Positions 18,225 to 26,519 of a stretch of DNA of 64,000 bases are shown here, piece after piece. This DNA is from Gallaecimonas sp045291545 (GTDB lineage: Bacteria > Pseudomonadota > Gammaproteobacteria > Enterobacterales > Gallaecimonadaceae). Within the stretch, counting starts at the first letter, position 1, and every line of letters starts with the position of its first letter. The notes beneath the pieces were generated by a model that saw only the letters and a program-made list of their open reading frames with translations, was not told the DNA's origin and searched no databases. The stretch covers positions 248,001-312,000 of the forward strand of contig NZ_CP149514.1 of the NCBI RefSeq assembly GCF_045291545.1, written 5' to 3'. A program made the position numbers and the translations under genes.

Positions 18225-19441
18225 ACTGCCCTCATTGCCGACACCGGCTGGAGTTGCCGGACCCGCAGATAAGGCACAATGCCGGCCAGCATGATACTGA
18301 GCGCCATGGCCGCCGGGCCGGCTGTCAAACTCAAGAAGCTCAGTTGTGGGTACAACTTCCCGGGTAGGCCCCACTGGGCAAAAATATCCTCTGTGCCGGG
18401 CATCGTCATGCCGTAGTGGCCGGTGATCAGGGTAATGACACTGCCAATCGCCATACCCAGCAGCAGGCCTAGCATGGTCAGCAGTAACAGCTCTAGCCAG
18501 ATCATGGCGCCAATTTTGCCGGGCCTCATGCCAAGGGCCAACAGCACACCAAACTCCCTGGTGCGTTCGAACACGGACATCAACAGGGTATTGAGAATGA
18601 TAAATACCACCACCACCACCAGGCTGATATACCACATCAGCGAGGTGTCCAAATCCAGGCTGATGGCGTCCTTCATGCCGGGCTCCAGGGCTTGCCAGGG
18701 GCGTACAGTCAGGTGCTGGCCGGGTAACGCTGCTTGTAGTGCGGATTGTTGTTGCGTCACCAAGTTCAGGTGGCTGGCGGATAAGGCAATGAGGTTAATG
18801 GCTTGCCCCATGCTGAACGTCGCCTGCAAGCGGGGCAGCGGGATCTGTGCAAATTGCCGGTCAATATCCGGTGTGCCGGTGCTGAAGATCCCTACAACCT
18901 TCACTACATCAGCGGCAATACTGCCGTCCAGGCCCTGGCCCAGTATGGTCAGGCTGTCGCCGACGGTAACCGCGAGGTTGCGGGCCAAAGCTGCTCCGAG
19001 CACCACGGCATTGGTATCGTTGGCCTTGAGGTAGCGGCCTTGACTGATGCTGTTGTGCAGCCGGGTAACCTGGACTTCACGAACCGGATCGACCCCCATC
19101 AGTGCGGCGGCCAGGCTTTTATCAGCTTTGGAGAGGATCACAAAGGTTGTCGCCCGGGGGCTTTGCTTAATATCCGGAAATTGTTGCTGTAGCTTGGCCA
19201 TCAGTTGTTGAGGGTGGTTGATGGTCTTTTTCAGATCCGGGTCATCCAGATAGGCTTTTGGCTGGATCTGTGCAAAGCCATCGAGAATGCTCAGCATGTT
19301 CTCTTTCATGGTGGCATAGGTGCCGAGCTGAAAAGACAGCAAAAACACGATGATCAATGCCGTAAAAGCAATGCTGAGTACATTCAGCACGGTGCGGCGC
19401 GGCTGGCGCCACAGGTTTCGCCACGCCAACGCCAGCAACAT
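18221..19441 (-). CDS. FtsX/LolC-type permease (first of pair)
   Basis: 406 residues from the ATG at 19441, which overlaps the TGA of the LolA-like gene. A GTG three bases upstream (GTGATG) is an alternative and cannot be excluded. It begins LALAWRNLWRQPRRTVLNVLSI, with one helix, then a periplasmic domain of about 220 residues with the MacB-like VKVVGIFSTGTPDID segment. It ends with three C-terminal helices carrying NTLLMSVFERTREFGVLLALGMRPG. The same architecture and motif placement as its downstream partner point to an old duplication. Expected role: extraction of a hydrophobic cargo from the outer leaflet of the inner membrane, by analogy with LolCDE. Cargo unknown. Confidence 0.88.
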   Translation of the reverse strand: MLLALAWRNLWRQPRRTVLNVLSIAFTALIIVFLLSFQLGTYATMKENMLSILDGFAQIQPKAYLDDPDLKKTINHPQQLMAKLQQQFPDIKQSPRATTFVILSKADKSLAAALMGVDPVREVQVTRLHNSISQGRYLKANDTNAVVLGAALARNLAVTVGDSLTILGQGLDGSIAADVVKVVGIFSTGTPDIDRQFAQIPLPRLQATFSMGQAINLIALSASHLNLVTQQQSALQAALPGQHLTVRPWQALEPGMKDAISLDLDTSLMWYISLVVVVVFIILNTLLMSVFERTREFGVLLALGMRPGKIGAMIWLELLLLTMLGLLLGMAIGSVITLITGHYGMTMPGTEDIFAQWGLPGKLYPQLSFLSLTAGPAAMALSIMLAGIVPYLRVRQLQPVSAMRAV

Positions 19442-20247
19442 CACTGGCCGTCCTTAAGGGTGAAGGGGCGCGGATTTCGCAGGTTTGACTTGGTCAGCAG
19501 CGCATCGGGGATCGCCACATTGAAGTGGGCCTGCAGGTAATCAATGCGTGTCCAGCTGTCCTGTTTATCGGCCTTTTTCATGACCATCACGATGGGAAAA
19601 GGGCGGCCACCAAGCAGGCCCACTTTGGTGGTGGTCATGCTTTTGACCAGTTTCATGTCCTGATCAAAAAACTGTTCACCCAGCAGCACACCATCATCAC
19701 GCAGGGTGATCACCTGTTTGCCCCAGACCGTAGCGGCATCGGCTTTGGGTAGTGCGGCAATAGTGTACAGGGTGTGGCCGTCTTGCTGGCGGACGCTGAC
19801 CATGTGATGGTGGTACTGGGTCAGAATGTCATTGGCCTTGGCCAAATCGTTATAGGAAAAGTCAGACCCCATCCAGGATTGCGCCATCATGCTGGCCGGT
19901 AGCTTGATGATCTGATTGAGCTTGGGGTTAAAAATCCACATGTCATCGGCCAGCTTCAACGTGGCATTACCAGCGTCTTTCGCGGGGGCGGTGAAACGCA
20001 CCAAAGAGTCATCTTCACCACGGGTCCATGAGCGCATGGTCATGGTGCGTTGCCAGTCAGGCCGGTGGACGGTCATGGTGACCAGGGAATAAGACGACTG
20101 GCCGCGCCAGTTATCCAGTGTTTGCTTGATCAGCGCTTTCGGATCGGGATGTGTGCCTTCGCTGGCGGCAGCCGTGGCGGGCATCGTCAGGGCCGCCATG
20201 GCCAGCATCAGCAGGGCAGGCCAGAGATGTCGTGAGCGTATTGTCAT
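19441..20247 (-). CDS. LolA-like periplasmic 'outer membrane lipoprotein-sorting' protein
   Basis: 268 residues. Sec signal peptide at residues 1-28 (LLMLAMAALTMPATAAA). The mature part has the half-barrel pattern of the LolA-like PF17131 family, with SLVTMTVHRPDWQRTMTMRSW, LADDMWIFNPKLNQIIKLPASMM and SWMGSDFSYNDLA. These proteins have a LolA-type hydrophobic cavity but are encoded beside RND or ABC exporters rather than as housekeeping lolA. It is first after the TetR gene, overlapping it by ATGA, with AGGAG 8 nt upstream. Likely a periplasmic shuttle for the cargo handled by the two permeases. The cargo could be a lipid, a lipoprotein or another hydrophobic molecule. Confidence 0.85.
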   Translation of the reverse strand: MTIRSRHLWPALLMLAMAALTMPATAAASEGTHPDPKALIKQTLDNWRGQSSYSLVTMTVHRPDWQRTMTMRSWTRGEDDSLVRFTAPAKDAGNATLKLADDMWIFNPKLNQIIKLPASMMAQSWMGSDFSYNDLAKANDILTQYHHHMVSVRQQDGHTLYTIAALPKADAATVWGKQVITLRDDGVLLGEQFFDQDMKLVKSMTTTKVGLLGGRPFPIVMVMKKADKQDSWTRIDYLQAHFNVAIPDALLTKSNLRNPRPFTLKDGQ

Positions 20248-20870
20248 GTGCTGGCTCCTGTCGGGCGTTGGCCCATGCCGGTTAGCAGGGTTTGCATGAA
20301 CTGTTCAGCCATTTGTTCAATGGGCAGGCTTTGGTCAAACCAGAATTGCAGCATCAGGCCATCGAGCCCGCCTACCAGCCAGGCCGCCATGGCGTTGGCA
20401 TCAATATCCTGAGTGAATTCACCATCGGTTTTACCGGCCTCAATCAGCGCCGTCATCAGTTGGCGAAACTCTTGGTACACGCTTTCCATTACCTCGGCAA
20501 AGCGCTCCCGGGCAGCGCCGGAGCTGGCTGCGGCCCAGAGCTCCAGAGTCAATGGAAACAGGGCAATGTTGTCGCGCAAAGAGGCCATGGTCAGCGTTAG
20601 CAGGGCATGGATCTTGGTACTGGCCGAAGGCGCTGCGGTGATGGCCTCTTGGCACTGTTGTAATAATTCCGCCTGGTAAGCCTGGAAAGTGGCGTAGAAC
20701 AGGTCTTCTTTGTTGTTGAAGTAGCTGTACAAAGAGCCCTTGCTGACCCCGGCGGCCTCAGCAATGTCACTGACCGAGGCCCCCTGAAAGCCTTTTTCAG
20801 CAAAGACGAGAGCGGCGGCGGTGGTGATGTCTGTGCGCTTGGCGCTTTTGTCGACGCGTTTGGGTGCCAT
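20244..20870 (-). CDS. TetR-family transcriptional regulator
   Basis: 208 residues from the ATG at 20870. The frame is open to an ATG at 20900, but that codon lies inside the palindromic operator at about the predicted transcription start, so the downstream start is preferred. No strong ribosome site precedes either. The N-terminal helix-turn-helix is clear (ALVFAEKGFQGASVSDIAEAAGVSKGSLYSYFNNKEDLF), followed by an all-helical ligand-binding domain typical of the AcrR branch. It is the first gene of the six-gene operon and overlaps the LolA-like gene by 4 nt. The operator over its own promoter implies autorepression and repression of the whole module, lifted by an unknown ligand. Confidence 0.9.
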   Translation of the reverse strand: MAPKRVDKSAKRTDITTAAALVFAEKGFQGASVSDIAEAAGVSKGSLYSYFNNKEDLFYATFQAYQAELLQQCQEAITAAPSASTKIHALLTLTMASLRDNIALFPLTLELWAAASSGAARERFAEVMESVYQEFRQLMTALIEAGKTDGEFTQDIDANAMAAWLVGGLDGLMLQFWFDQSLPIEQMAEQFMQTLLTGMGQRPTGAST

Positions 20871-20879
20871 GATATTTTT

Positions 20880-20901
20880 AATGACTGACCGTTCAGTCAT
20901 T
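20880..20901. promoter_or_regulatory. TetR operator palindrome
   Basis: AATGACTGA CCGT TCAGTCATT: perfect 9-bp half sites around a 4-bp centre, of the TGACTGA-type used by many AcrR/TetR regulators. It sits just downstream of the -10 and covers the predicted transcription start of the operon. Confidence 0.85.
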
Positions 20902-20929
20902 TTAGATCGAAAAATAACCTACTCGTCAA
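20901..20929 (-). promoter_or_regulatory. Promoter of the TetR/Lol-like operon
   Basis: On the minus strand: -35 TTGACG (20924-20929), 17-bp spacer, -10 TCTAAA (20901-20906). The predicted start near 20894 falls in the operator. Confidence 0.6.
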
Positions 20930-20988
20930 ATAAAAATAGTTCAGCGGGCAGTTCTGATCATGTCTGGTGCTGAACTGGCAGTCAGCCG

Positions 20989-21876
20989 CTACAGCCAGCG
21001 GCCTTGCTGGCGCAGCGCCTCCAGGCCCTGCAAGCCGCCGGTATGCAACCAGACCAGTGACTGTCCAGCGAGCTTACCTGCCGACAACTGCTGCCATAGC
21101 GCCAGCAGCAGCTTGCCACCGTAAATCGGCTCCAACGGTACTTGTAGAGCCGTTGCCAGCGTACGCATCTGCTGGGCCTGTGCCGTGCTGAAACGGCCAA
21201 AACCAGGCCCTTCAAAGCCGCTCAACAAGCGGTAGTTACGGTATGGGCTGCCCTCGAGTAGTTGCGTGATTTTGTCGGCCAGAGTGCTGTCGCGCACCGC
21301 CGGTACTCCGATAATGGTGCCCCGGCCGGCACTACCATGAACGAGCCCTGCCAAGGTGCCGCCACTACCAACCGGTACCCACAGCTGTTGCCAGTTAACA
21401 TCAAGCTCATCAATAACGGCTGCCACTCCGGGAAGGGCCTCGGTGCTGCTGCCGCCTTCGGCTAACAACAGCCAGCCGGGAAAGCGCTGCTGCCAAGGAA
21501 GCCAGAACGTTTTTTCATGACGTTGCCGGTAGTACTGGCGGCTGACAAAACTCAGAGTCATGCCCAGTGTCTGTACTTTTTGCAGGGTTGGTGTTTGTTG
21601 CTGATGCCCCCTGACAATGCCGTGACTGGCTAACCCCCTGGCCTGGCAGGCGGCGGCCAGCGCCAGCAGGTGATTGGAATGTGGCCCGCCGAGGCTGACG
21701 ATGCCAGGGCAGTGTTGCGCCTTGGCGCGTGCTAAGGGCTGTTGCAGTTTGCGCCACTTATTGCCAGAGATAAGTGGGTGCAGCAGATCATCGCGTTTGA
21801 CCCAAAGTCGGCAGTTTTGAGCCGTCAACAAGGGGTGATGCAGTGCCACAAGCGGGCTGGCGGGGTTATTTTGCAT
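20989..21876 (-). CDS. PLP-dependent D-cysteine desulfhydrase / ACC deaminase family protein
   Basis: 295 residues from the ATG at 21876; an in-frame TTG at 21921 would add 15 unlikely residues. The fold-type II PLP signature is present: the lysine in SGNKWRKL (Schiff base), GGPHSNH (cofactor phosphate/ring contact) and GSGGTLAGLV. The family includes D-cysteine desulfhydrase, which makes pyruvate, ammonia and sulfide, and 1-aminocyclopropane-1-carboxylate deaminase. In gammaproteobacteria without ethylene biology the former or another amino-acid lyase role is more likely. Cytoplasmic. It stands alone, upstream of and divergent from mreB, and ends 60 bp from the TetR promoter. Confidence 0.82.
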   Translation of the reverse strand: MQNNPASPLVALHHPLLTAQNCRLWVKRDDLLHPLISGNKWRKLQQPLARAKAQHCPGIVSLGGPHSNHLLALAAACQARGLASHGIVRGHQQQTPTLQKVQTLGMTLSFVSRQYYRQRHEKTFWLPWQQRFPGWLLLAEGGSSTEALPGVAAVIDELDVNWQQLWVPVGSGGTLAGLVHGSAGRGTIIGVPAVRDSTLADKITQLLEGSPYRNYRLLSGFEGPGFGRFSTAQAQQMRTLATALQVPLEPIYGGKLLLALWQQLSAGKLAGQSLVWLHTGGLQGLEALRQQGRWL

Positions 21877-21879
21877 GCT

Positions 21880-21909
21880 TTGAACCAGGACCGTAAGGCT
21901 GCTTACTAT
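21880..21909 (+). promoter_or_regulatory. Candidate mreB operon promoter
   Basis: TTGAAC (21880-21885), 18-bp spacer, TACTAT (21904-21909), four of six matches in each box. Would give a leader of about 160 nt before mreB. Tentative. Confidence 0.35.
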
Positions 21910-22076
21910 AGCCCCTGCCAAGGGTGTTTCGGCAGCGCGGATGCGGGTGTAGGCAATTAAAGCTGAATAGGGCGCATTCTGGCGGCGCAGCTCGCTTGTG
22001 GATAACCAAGGCGGTTGGTAAAGTTAGCCGATTAACAAAGCACCGTTTGCAAAAAATTACAGGACCGGCCTTCCCC

Positions 22077-23120
22077 ATGTTCAAAAAACTCCGTGGTCTT
22101 TTCTCCAATGACCTCTCCATCGATCTCGGCACCGCCAACACGCTGATTTATGTACGCGACAAGGGCATCATCCTTAATGAGCCGTCGGTGGTCGCTATTC
22201 GTCAGGAACGCGCCAGCGGGCCAAAATCCGTGGCGGCGGTAGGTCATGCCGCGAAGCAGATGCTGGGCCGTACTCCGGGCAATATCAAAGCGATCCGACC
22301 AATGAAAGACGGTGTTATCGCTGATTTTTATGTCACCGAAAAAATGCTGCAGCATTTCATCAAGCAGGTGCATGAAAATAATTTCCTGCGGCCGAGCCCA
22401 CGGGTACTGGTGTGTGTGCCGGTTGGTGCCACCCAGGTGGAGCGCCGTGCTATCCGTGAGTCTGCCATGAGTGCCGGTGCCCGTGAGGTGTTCCTGATCG
22501 AAGAGCCGATGGCTGCCGCCATCGGTGCCGGCCTGCCGGTTTCAGAAGCCACGGGTTCAATGGTTGTGGATATCGGTGGTGGTACCACAGAAGTGGCTGT
22601 TATCTCCCTTAATGGCGTGGTCTACAGCTCGTCGGTGCGCATCGGTGGTGACCGTTTCGATGAAGCGATTATCAATTACGTGCGCCGCAACTATGGCTCA
22701 CTTATCGGTGAAGCCACTGCCGAGCGCATCAAGCATGAAATTGGCACCGCCTACCCCGGCGAAGAAGTCGTGGAAATTGAAGTGCGTGGCCGTAACCTGG
22801 CCGAAGGGGTGCCGCGCAGCTTTACCATGAACTCCAATGAGATCTTAGAAGCATTGCAAGAGCCGCTCAGTGGCATTGTCAGTGCTGTCATGGTAGCGCT
22901 GGAACAGTGCCCGCCGGAGCTGGCCTCGGATATTTCCGAGCGCGGCATGGTACTGACCGGCGGCGGCGCGTTGCTCAAGGATCTGGATCGACTGCTGATG
23001 GAAGAAACCGGTATTCCGGTGGTGCTGGCCGACGATCCGCTGACCTGTGTGGCTCGTGGTGGCGGTAAGGCGCTGGAAATGATCGACCTGCATGGCGGCG
23101 ATATTTTCAGCGAAGAATAA
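22077..23120 (+). CDS. mreB: Rod-shape actin homologue MreB
   Basis: 347 residues from the ATG at 22077, the universal MFKKLRGLFSNDLSIDLGTANTL start; the open frame upstream of it is leader. Actin-fold motifs are present: phosphate-1 DLGTANTLIY, connect IEEPMAAAIGAGL, phosphate-2 VVDIGGGTTEVAVI and adenosine VLTGGGALLKDLD. MreB forms membrane-bound antiparallel filaments that direct the elongasome (MreC, MreD, RodZ, PBP2, RodA). First gene of mreBCD, with the normal 39-nt gap before mreC. Confidence 0.98.
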   Translation: MFKKLRGLFSNDLSIDLGTANTLIYVRDKGIILNEPSVVAIRQERASGPKSVAAVGHAAKQMLGRTPGNIKAIRPMKDGVIADFYVTEKMLQHFIKQVHENNFLRPSPRVLVCVPVGATQVERRAIRESAMSAGAREVFLIEEPMAAAIGAGLPVSEATGSMVVDIGGGTTEVAVISLNGVVYSSSVRIGGDRFDEAIINYVRRNYGSLIGEATAERIKHEIGTAYPGEEVVEIEVRGRNLAEGVPRSFTMNSNEILEALQEPLSGIVSAVMVALEQCPPELASDISERGMVLTGGGALLKDLDRLLMEETGIPVVLADDPLTCVARGGGKALEMIDLHGGDIFSEE

Positions 23121-23159
23121 GTCAGACAGCAGGGGCGCCGGCGGCGCCCCGGTGCCATT

Positions 23160-24005
23160 ATGAAACCTATTTTCTCTCGCGGTCCTTCACTACAGTGGCG
23201 CCTGTTGTTGCTGGTGCTGGTGTCGTTGGGCGTGATTTTCCTTGACCACTGGCAGCATCGCTTTGACAGCCTGCGCTTTTATCTCAACTCCCTGGTAACG
23301 CCCATCCAGTATCTGGCGGATGCACCATCCAGCCTGTTGAGCTGGGGGTCGAAAGAATTTACCACCCGCGAACAGCTCAAAGATGAAAATGCCCGCCTCA
23401 AAGACCAGCTGTTAAAGCTGTCTGAGCGGGTGCAGCATGTGGATTTTCTGGAACAGGAAAACAACCAGTTACGGGCCTTGCTTGGCGCTGAAGCGCGCCC
23501 CCATGCCCGCAAGCTGGTAGCCGAAGTCATGGCGGTGGACTCTGATCCTTTCACTCTGCAGGTGATGATCAACAAAGGCCGCAGCGATGGCGTCTATGAA
23601 GGGCAACCGGTACTGGATGCGCAGGGATTGGTTGGCCAGGTGACCAGTGTCGGCCCTAGCTCCAGCCGGGTGTTGCTGATCACCGATGCGACTCATGCGG
23701 TGCCGGTGCGAGTGGCTCGCAACGGCATTCGTGGCATTGCCAGTGGCACCGGCCAGCTTGATGAGTTGGTGCTCAATCATGTGCCGCACCGTTCAGATAT
23801 CAAAGTGGGCGATTTGCTGTTGTCTTCCGGTTTGGGCGGCCGTTTTCCGGAAGGTTACCCGGTAGCGAAAGTAACCGGTGTGATCTCCGATGCCGGCAAA
23901 CCCTTTACCCGCGTCACAGCGCAGCCATTGGCCAAGCTGGATCGGATCCGTTACCTGCTGCTGGTATGGCCAGAACATCGGCCGGCGTCACCGGAGGGCA
24001 AATGA
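23160..24005 (+). CDS. mreC: Rod-shape protein MreC
   Basis: 281 residues. One N-terminal membrane helix (residues 17-35, LLLLVLVSLGVIFL), a coiled coil at about residues 70-110 (EQLKDENARLKDQLLKLSE), then the two beta domains with VIDATHAVPVRVARNG-like and GDLLLSSGLGGRFPEGYPV segments. The periplasmic part dimerises and activates PBP2. Ends ATGA-overlapped with mreD, so translation is coupled. Confidence 0.97.
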   Translation: MKPIFSRGPSLQWRLLLLVLVSLGVIFLDHWQHRFDSLRFYLNSLVTPIQYLADAPSSLLSWGSKEFTTREQLKDENARLKDQLLKLSERVQHVDFLEQENNQLRALLGAEARPHARKLVAEVMAVDSDPFTLQVMINKGRSDGVYEGQPVLDAQGLVGQVTSVGPSSSRVLLITDATHAVPVRVARNGIRGIASGTGQLDELVLNHVPHRSDIKVGDLLLSSGLGGRFPEGYPVAKVTGVISDAGKPFTRVTAQPLAKLDRIRYLLLVWPEHRPASPEGK

Positions 24006-24472
24006 ACGCTGTTGTGATCACGCTGTCACTGCTAGTAGCGCTGGTACTGGCGCTGCTCCCCATGCCGCTACCGGTTGATGCCTTTCGCCCGGACTGGCTG
24101 CTGCTGGTATTGGTGTACTGGACCATGGCCCTGCCACACCGGGTCAGTGTTGGTATTGCCTGGCTCAGCGGCTTGTTAATGGACATTATGCTGGGCTCGA
24201 CACTGGGCGTGCATGCCCTGGCCATGACGATTGCCGTTTACATTGCCGCGGTCAATTTCCAGCGGTTGCGAAACTTCTCGGTCTGGCAGCAGGCGTTGAT
24301 CATCGCTGTGCTGGTGGCCGTCAAGCTGGTGCTGGTTTACTGGGTGGAGCATCTGGCGAATGGTGTCATGCTCACGGCCCGTTATTTCTGGCCAGTGTTA
24401 ACCAGCGCCGTAATGTGGCTGTGGCTATTTCCGCTACTGCGCCGGGTGCGCCGCAAGTTCCGGGTGCGCTGA
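24002..24472 (+). CDS. mreD: Rod-shape protein MreD
   Basis: 156 residues from the ATG at 24002 inside the mreC stop (ATGA), with GGAGGG just before; an upstream open frame is not used. Almost entirely hydrophobic, five to six membrane segments, with the MreD hallmark RPDWLLLVLVYWTMALPHRVSVGIAWLSGLLMD near residues 28-62. Inner-membrane elongasome component that binds MreC. Its stop overlaps the maf start by one base. Confidence 0.96.
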   Translation: MNAVVITLSLLVALVLALLPMPLPVDAFRPDWLLLVLVYWTMALPHRVSVGIAWLSGLLMDIMLGSTLGVHALAMTIAVYIAAVNFQRLRNFSVWQQALIIAVLVAVKLVLVYWVEHLANGVMLTARYFWPVLTSAVMWLWLFPLLRRVRRKFRVR

Positions 24473-25053
24473 TGCCATCGCTGCCTTTATATCTGGCCTC
24501 TGGCTCACCCCGGCGCCAGCAGTTGCTGACGTTGCTAGACCGGCCTTTTAGGGTGTTATTACCGGCCGTGGATGAAACCCCGCACGATGCTGAGCGGCCA
24601 CTGATGCTGGTCGAACGGCTGGCCCGCAATAAAGCCGAGGCTGGCGCGGTACTGATGCCTGAGCCCGGCTTGGTGCTCGGTGCTGACACTCTGGGTGAAC
24701 TGGATGGCCAGGTGTTGGTCAAACCTGAAAGTGAGCAGGACGCGGCACGTATGATGCGGGCGATGTCCGGCCGCAGTCATTTTATTCATACCGCCATCGC
24801 CGTCACTGACGGTCGCCGCACGCTCAGCGAGGTGGTGACTTCCACCGTCACCTTCAAACCGTTAACCGATGCCGAAATTAGCGCCTACTGGCACAGTGGC
24901 GAACCGGTCGATAAGGCTGGCGGCTATGGCATTCAGGGGCGAGGTGGGCGCTTTGTCAGCCATCTTGATGGCAGCTATTTTGCCGTGGTCGGGTTACCCT
25001 TGATGGAGACAGAACAATTGCTAAACCGGTTTACGGGTAAGGAGACATCATGA
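24472..25053 (+). CDS. yhdE: Maf-family nucleoside triphosphate pyrophosphatase (dTTP/UTP-specific YhdE type)
   Basis: 193 residues from the ATG at 24472 (TGATG overlap with mreD). The Maf signature ASGSPRRQQLL is at residues 8-18; E36 of DETPH and D70-region VLGADTLGELDG carry the metal and base, and KAGGYGIQGRG forms the substrate pocket. Position after mreD and before rng is the classical one of E. coli yhdE, which hydrolyses dTTP, UTP and modified pyrimidine nucleotides to the monophosphate, a house-cleaning or division-related activity. Overlaps rng by ATGA. Confidence 0.95.
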   Translation: MPSLPLYLASGSPRRQQLLTLLDRPFRVLLPAVDETPHDAERPLMLVERLARNKAEAGAVLMPEPGLVLGADTLGELDGQVLVKPESEQDAARMMRAMSGRSHFIHTAIAVTDGRRTLSEVVTSTVTFKPLTDAEISAYWHSGEPVDKAGGYGIQGRGGRFVSHLDGSYFAVVGLPLMETEQLLNRFTGKETS

Positions 25054-26519
25054 GCGCTGAGCTGCTGATCAACTGCACCCCGTCAGAAACCCGGGTGGCA
25101 CTGGTGGAAACCGGCATCCTGCAGGAATTGCATATTGAACGGGCTGCCAAGCGGGGCCTGGTCGGGAACATCTACAAAGGCCGGGTCAGCCGGGTGTTGC
25201 CGGGCATGCAGGCGGCCTTTATCGATATTGGCCTGGACAAAGCGGCCTTTTTGCATGCCTCCGATATTATTCCCCCCAGTGCCGGCCTTGATGAAGAAGA
25301 TTTGCGACCCTTTCAGACCGGTGATATTGCCCGGCTGGTGCATGAAGGCCAGGACATTGTTGTACAGGTAGTCAAGGACCCGCTGGGCAGCAAAGGTGCC
25401 CGCTTAACCACCGATATTACGCTGCCGTCGCGTTATCTGGTGTTTATGCCCGGAGCCAGCCATGTCGGTGTTTCACAACGCATTGAGCAGGATGAAGAGC
25501 GTGGCCGCCTCAAAGCGCTGGTTGAGCCGTTTTGTGATGATGCCGGTGGCTTTATTGTGCGCACCGCCGCCGAAGGCGTCGGTGAACGTGAGTTTATGGA
25601 AGATGCCGCCTTTTTGCGGCGGTTATGGAAAAAAATTGAAGAGCGCCGCGCCCGCCCGGCCACCCGCACACTGCTGTATGAAGAGCTGAGCCTGGCGCAC
25701 CGGATTTTGCGAGATTTTGTGGGTACCGAACTGGATCGCATCCGGGTTGACTCACGGCTGACGTTTGAGAGTTTAAAAACCTTCTGCGATGAGTTTGTGC
25801 CGGAGCTGGCGAAAGTGCTGGAGTACTATGCCGGGGAACGGCCGATCTTCGATCTATTCGATGTGGAAAACGAAATCCAACGGGCGCTGGATCGCAAGGT
25901 GGAACTGAAGTCCGGGGGCTATCTGATCATCGATCAGACCGAGGCGATGACCACCATTGATATCAATACTGGCGCTTTTGTCGGCCGCCGCAACCTTGAA
26001 GAAACGATCTTTAATACCAACCTCGAAGCTACCCAGGCCATAGCCCGGCAGCTACGACTGCGTAACCTGGGCGGCATTATCATTATTGATTTCATCGACA
26101 TGAGCGGTGATGACCACCGGCGCCGGGTATTGCAAAGTCTGGAGCAGGCCCTGCAAAAAGACCGGGCGAAAACCTCGGTAAATGGTTTTTCCGCGCTTGG
26201 GCTGGTGGAAATGACTCGTAAACGCACCCGCGAAAGCCTGGAACATATTCTTTGTGGTGAGTGCCCGGCCTGTCAGGGCCGGGGGCAGGTCAAAACCGTG
26301 GAAACGGTTTGCTTTGAAGCATTGCGGGAGATCCTGCGGGTAAACCGGGCTTATGATTCCGATCAGTTCGTGGTCTATGCCTCACCCCAGGTTGCCGAAG
26401 CCTTGAGTGACGACGAGTCACATGCGCTGGCTGAACTGGAAGTATTCATGGGTAAACAAGTCAAAATTCAGGCTGAGCCGCTGTACAACCAGGATCAGTT
26501 CGACGTGGTGATGATGTAG
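25050..26519 (+). CDS. rng: Ribonuclease G
   Basis: 489 residues, the length of E. coli RNase G. S1 RNA-binding domain at about residues 35-125 (GNIYKGRVSRVLPGMQAAFIDIG). Catalytic DNase-I-like centre with D304 (TTIDINTG) and D347 (IIIIDFIDM). Zn-link cysteines C405 and C408 in CPACQGRG mediate dimerisation. RNase G trims the 5' end of 16S rRNA and degrades some mRNAs. No long C-terminal scaffold, which separates it from RNase E. Coupled to maf (ATGA), and its TAG overlaps the GTG of yhdP. Confidence 0.97.
   Translation: MSAELLINCTPSETRVALVETGILQELHIERAAKRGLVGNIYKGRVSRVLPGMQAAFIDIGLDKAAFLHASDIIPPSAGLDEEDLRPFQTGDIARLVHEGQDIVVQVVKDPLGSKGARLTTDITLPSRYLVFMPGASHVGVSQRIEQDEERGRLKALVEPFCDDAGGFIVRTAAEGVGEREFMEDAAFLRRLWKKIEERRARPATRTLLYEELSLAHRILRDFVGTELDRIRVDSRLTFESLKTFCDEFVPELAKVLEYYAGERPIFDLFDVENEIQRALDRKVELKSGGYLIIDQTEAMTTIDINTGAFVGRRNLEETIFNTNLEATQAIARQLRLRNLGGIIIIDFIDMSGDDHRRRVLQSLEQALQKDRAKTSVNGFSALGLVEMTRKRTRESLEHILCGECPACQGRGQVKTVETVCFEALREILRVNRAYDSDQFVVYASPQVAEALSDDESHALAELEVFMGKQVKIQAEPLYNQDQFDVVMM

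Noticed and set aside
18225..18635. 137-residue N-terminal extension of the second permease
   Set aside because: Non-hydrophobic, Gly/His/Arg-rich and fully inside the upstream permease gene; the ATGA-coupled start at 18224 gives a normal family N-terminus.
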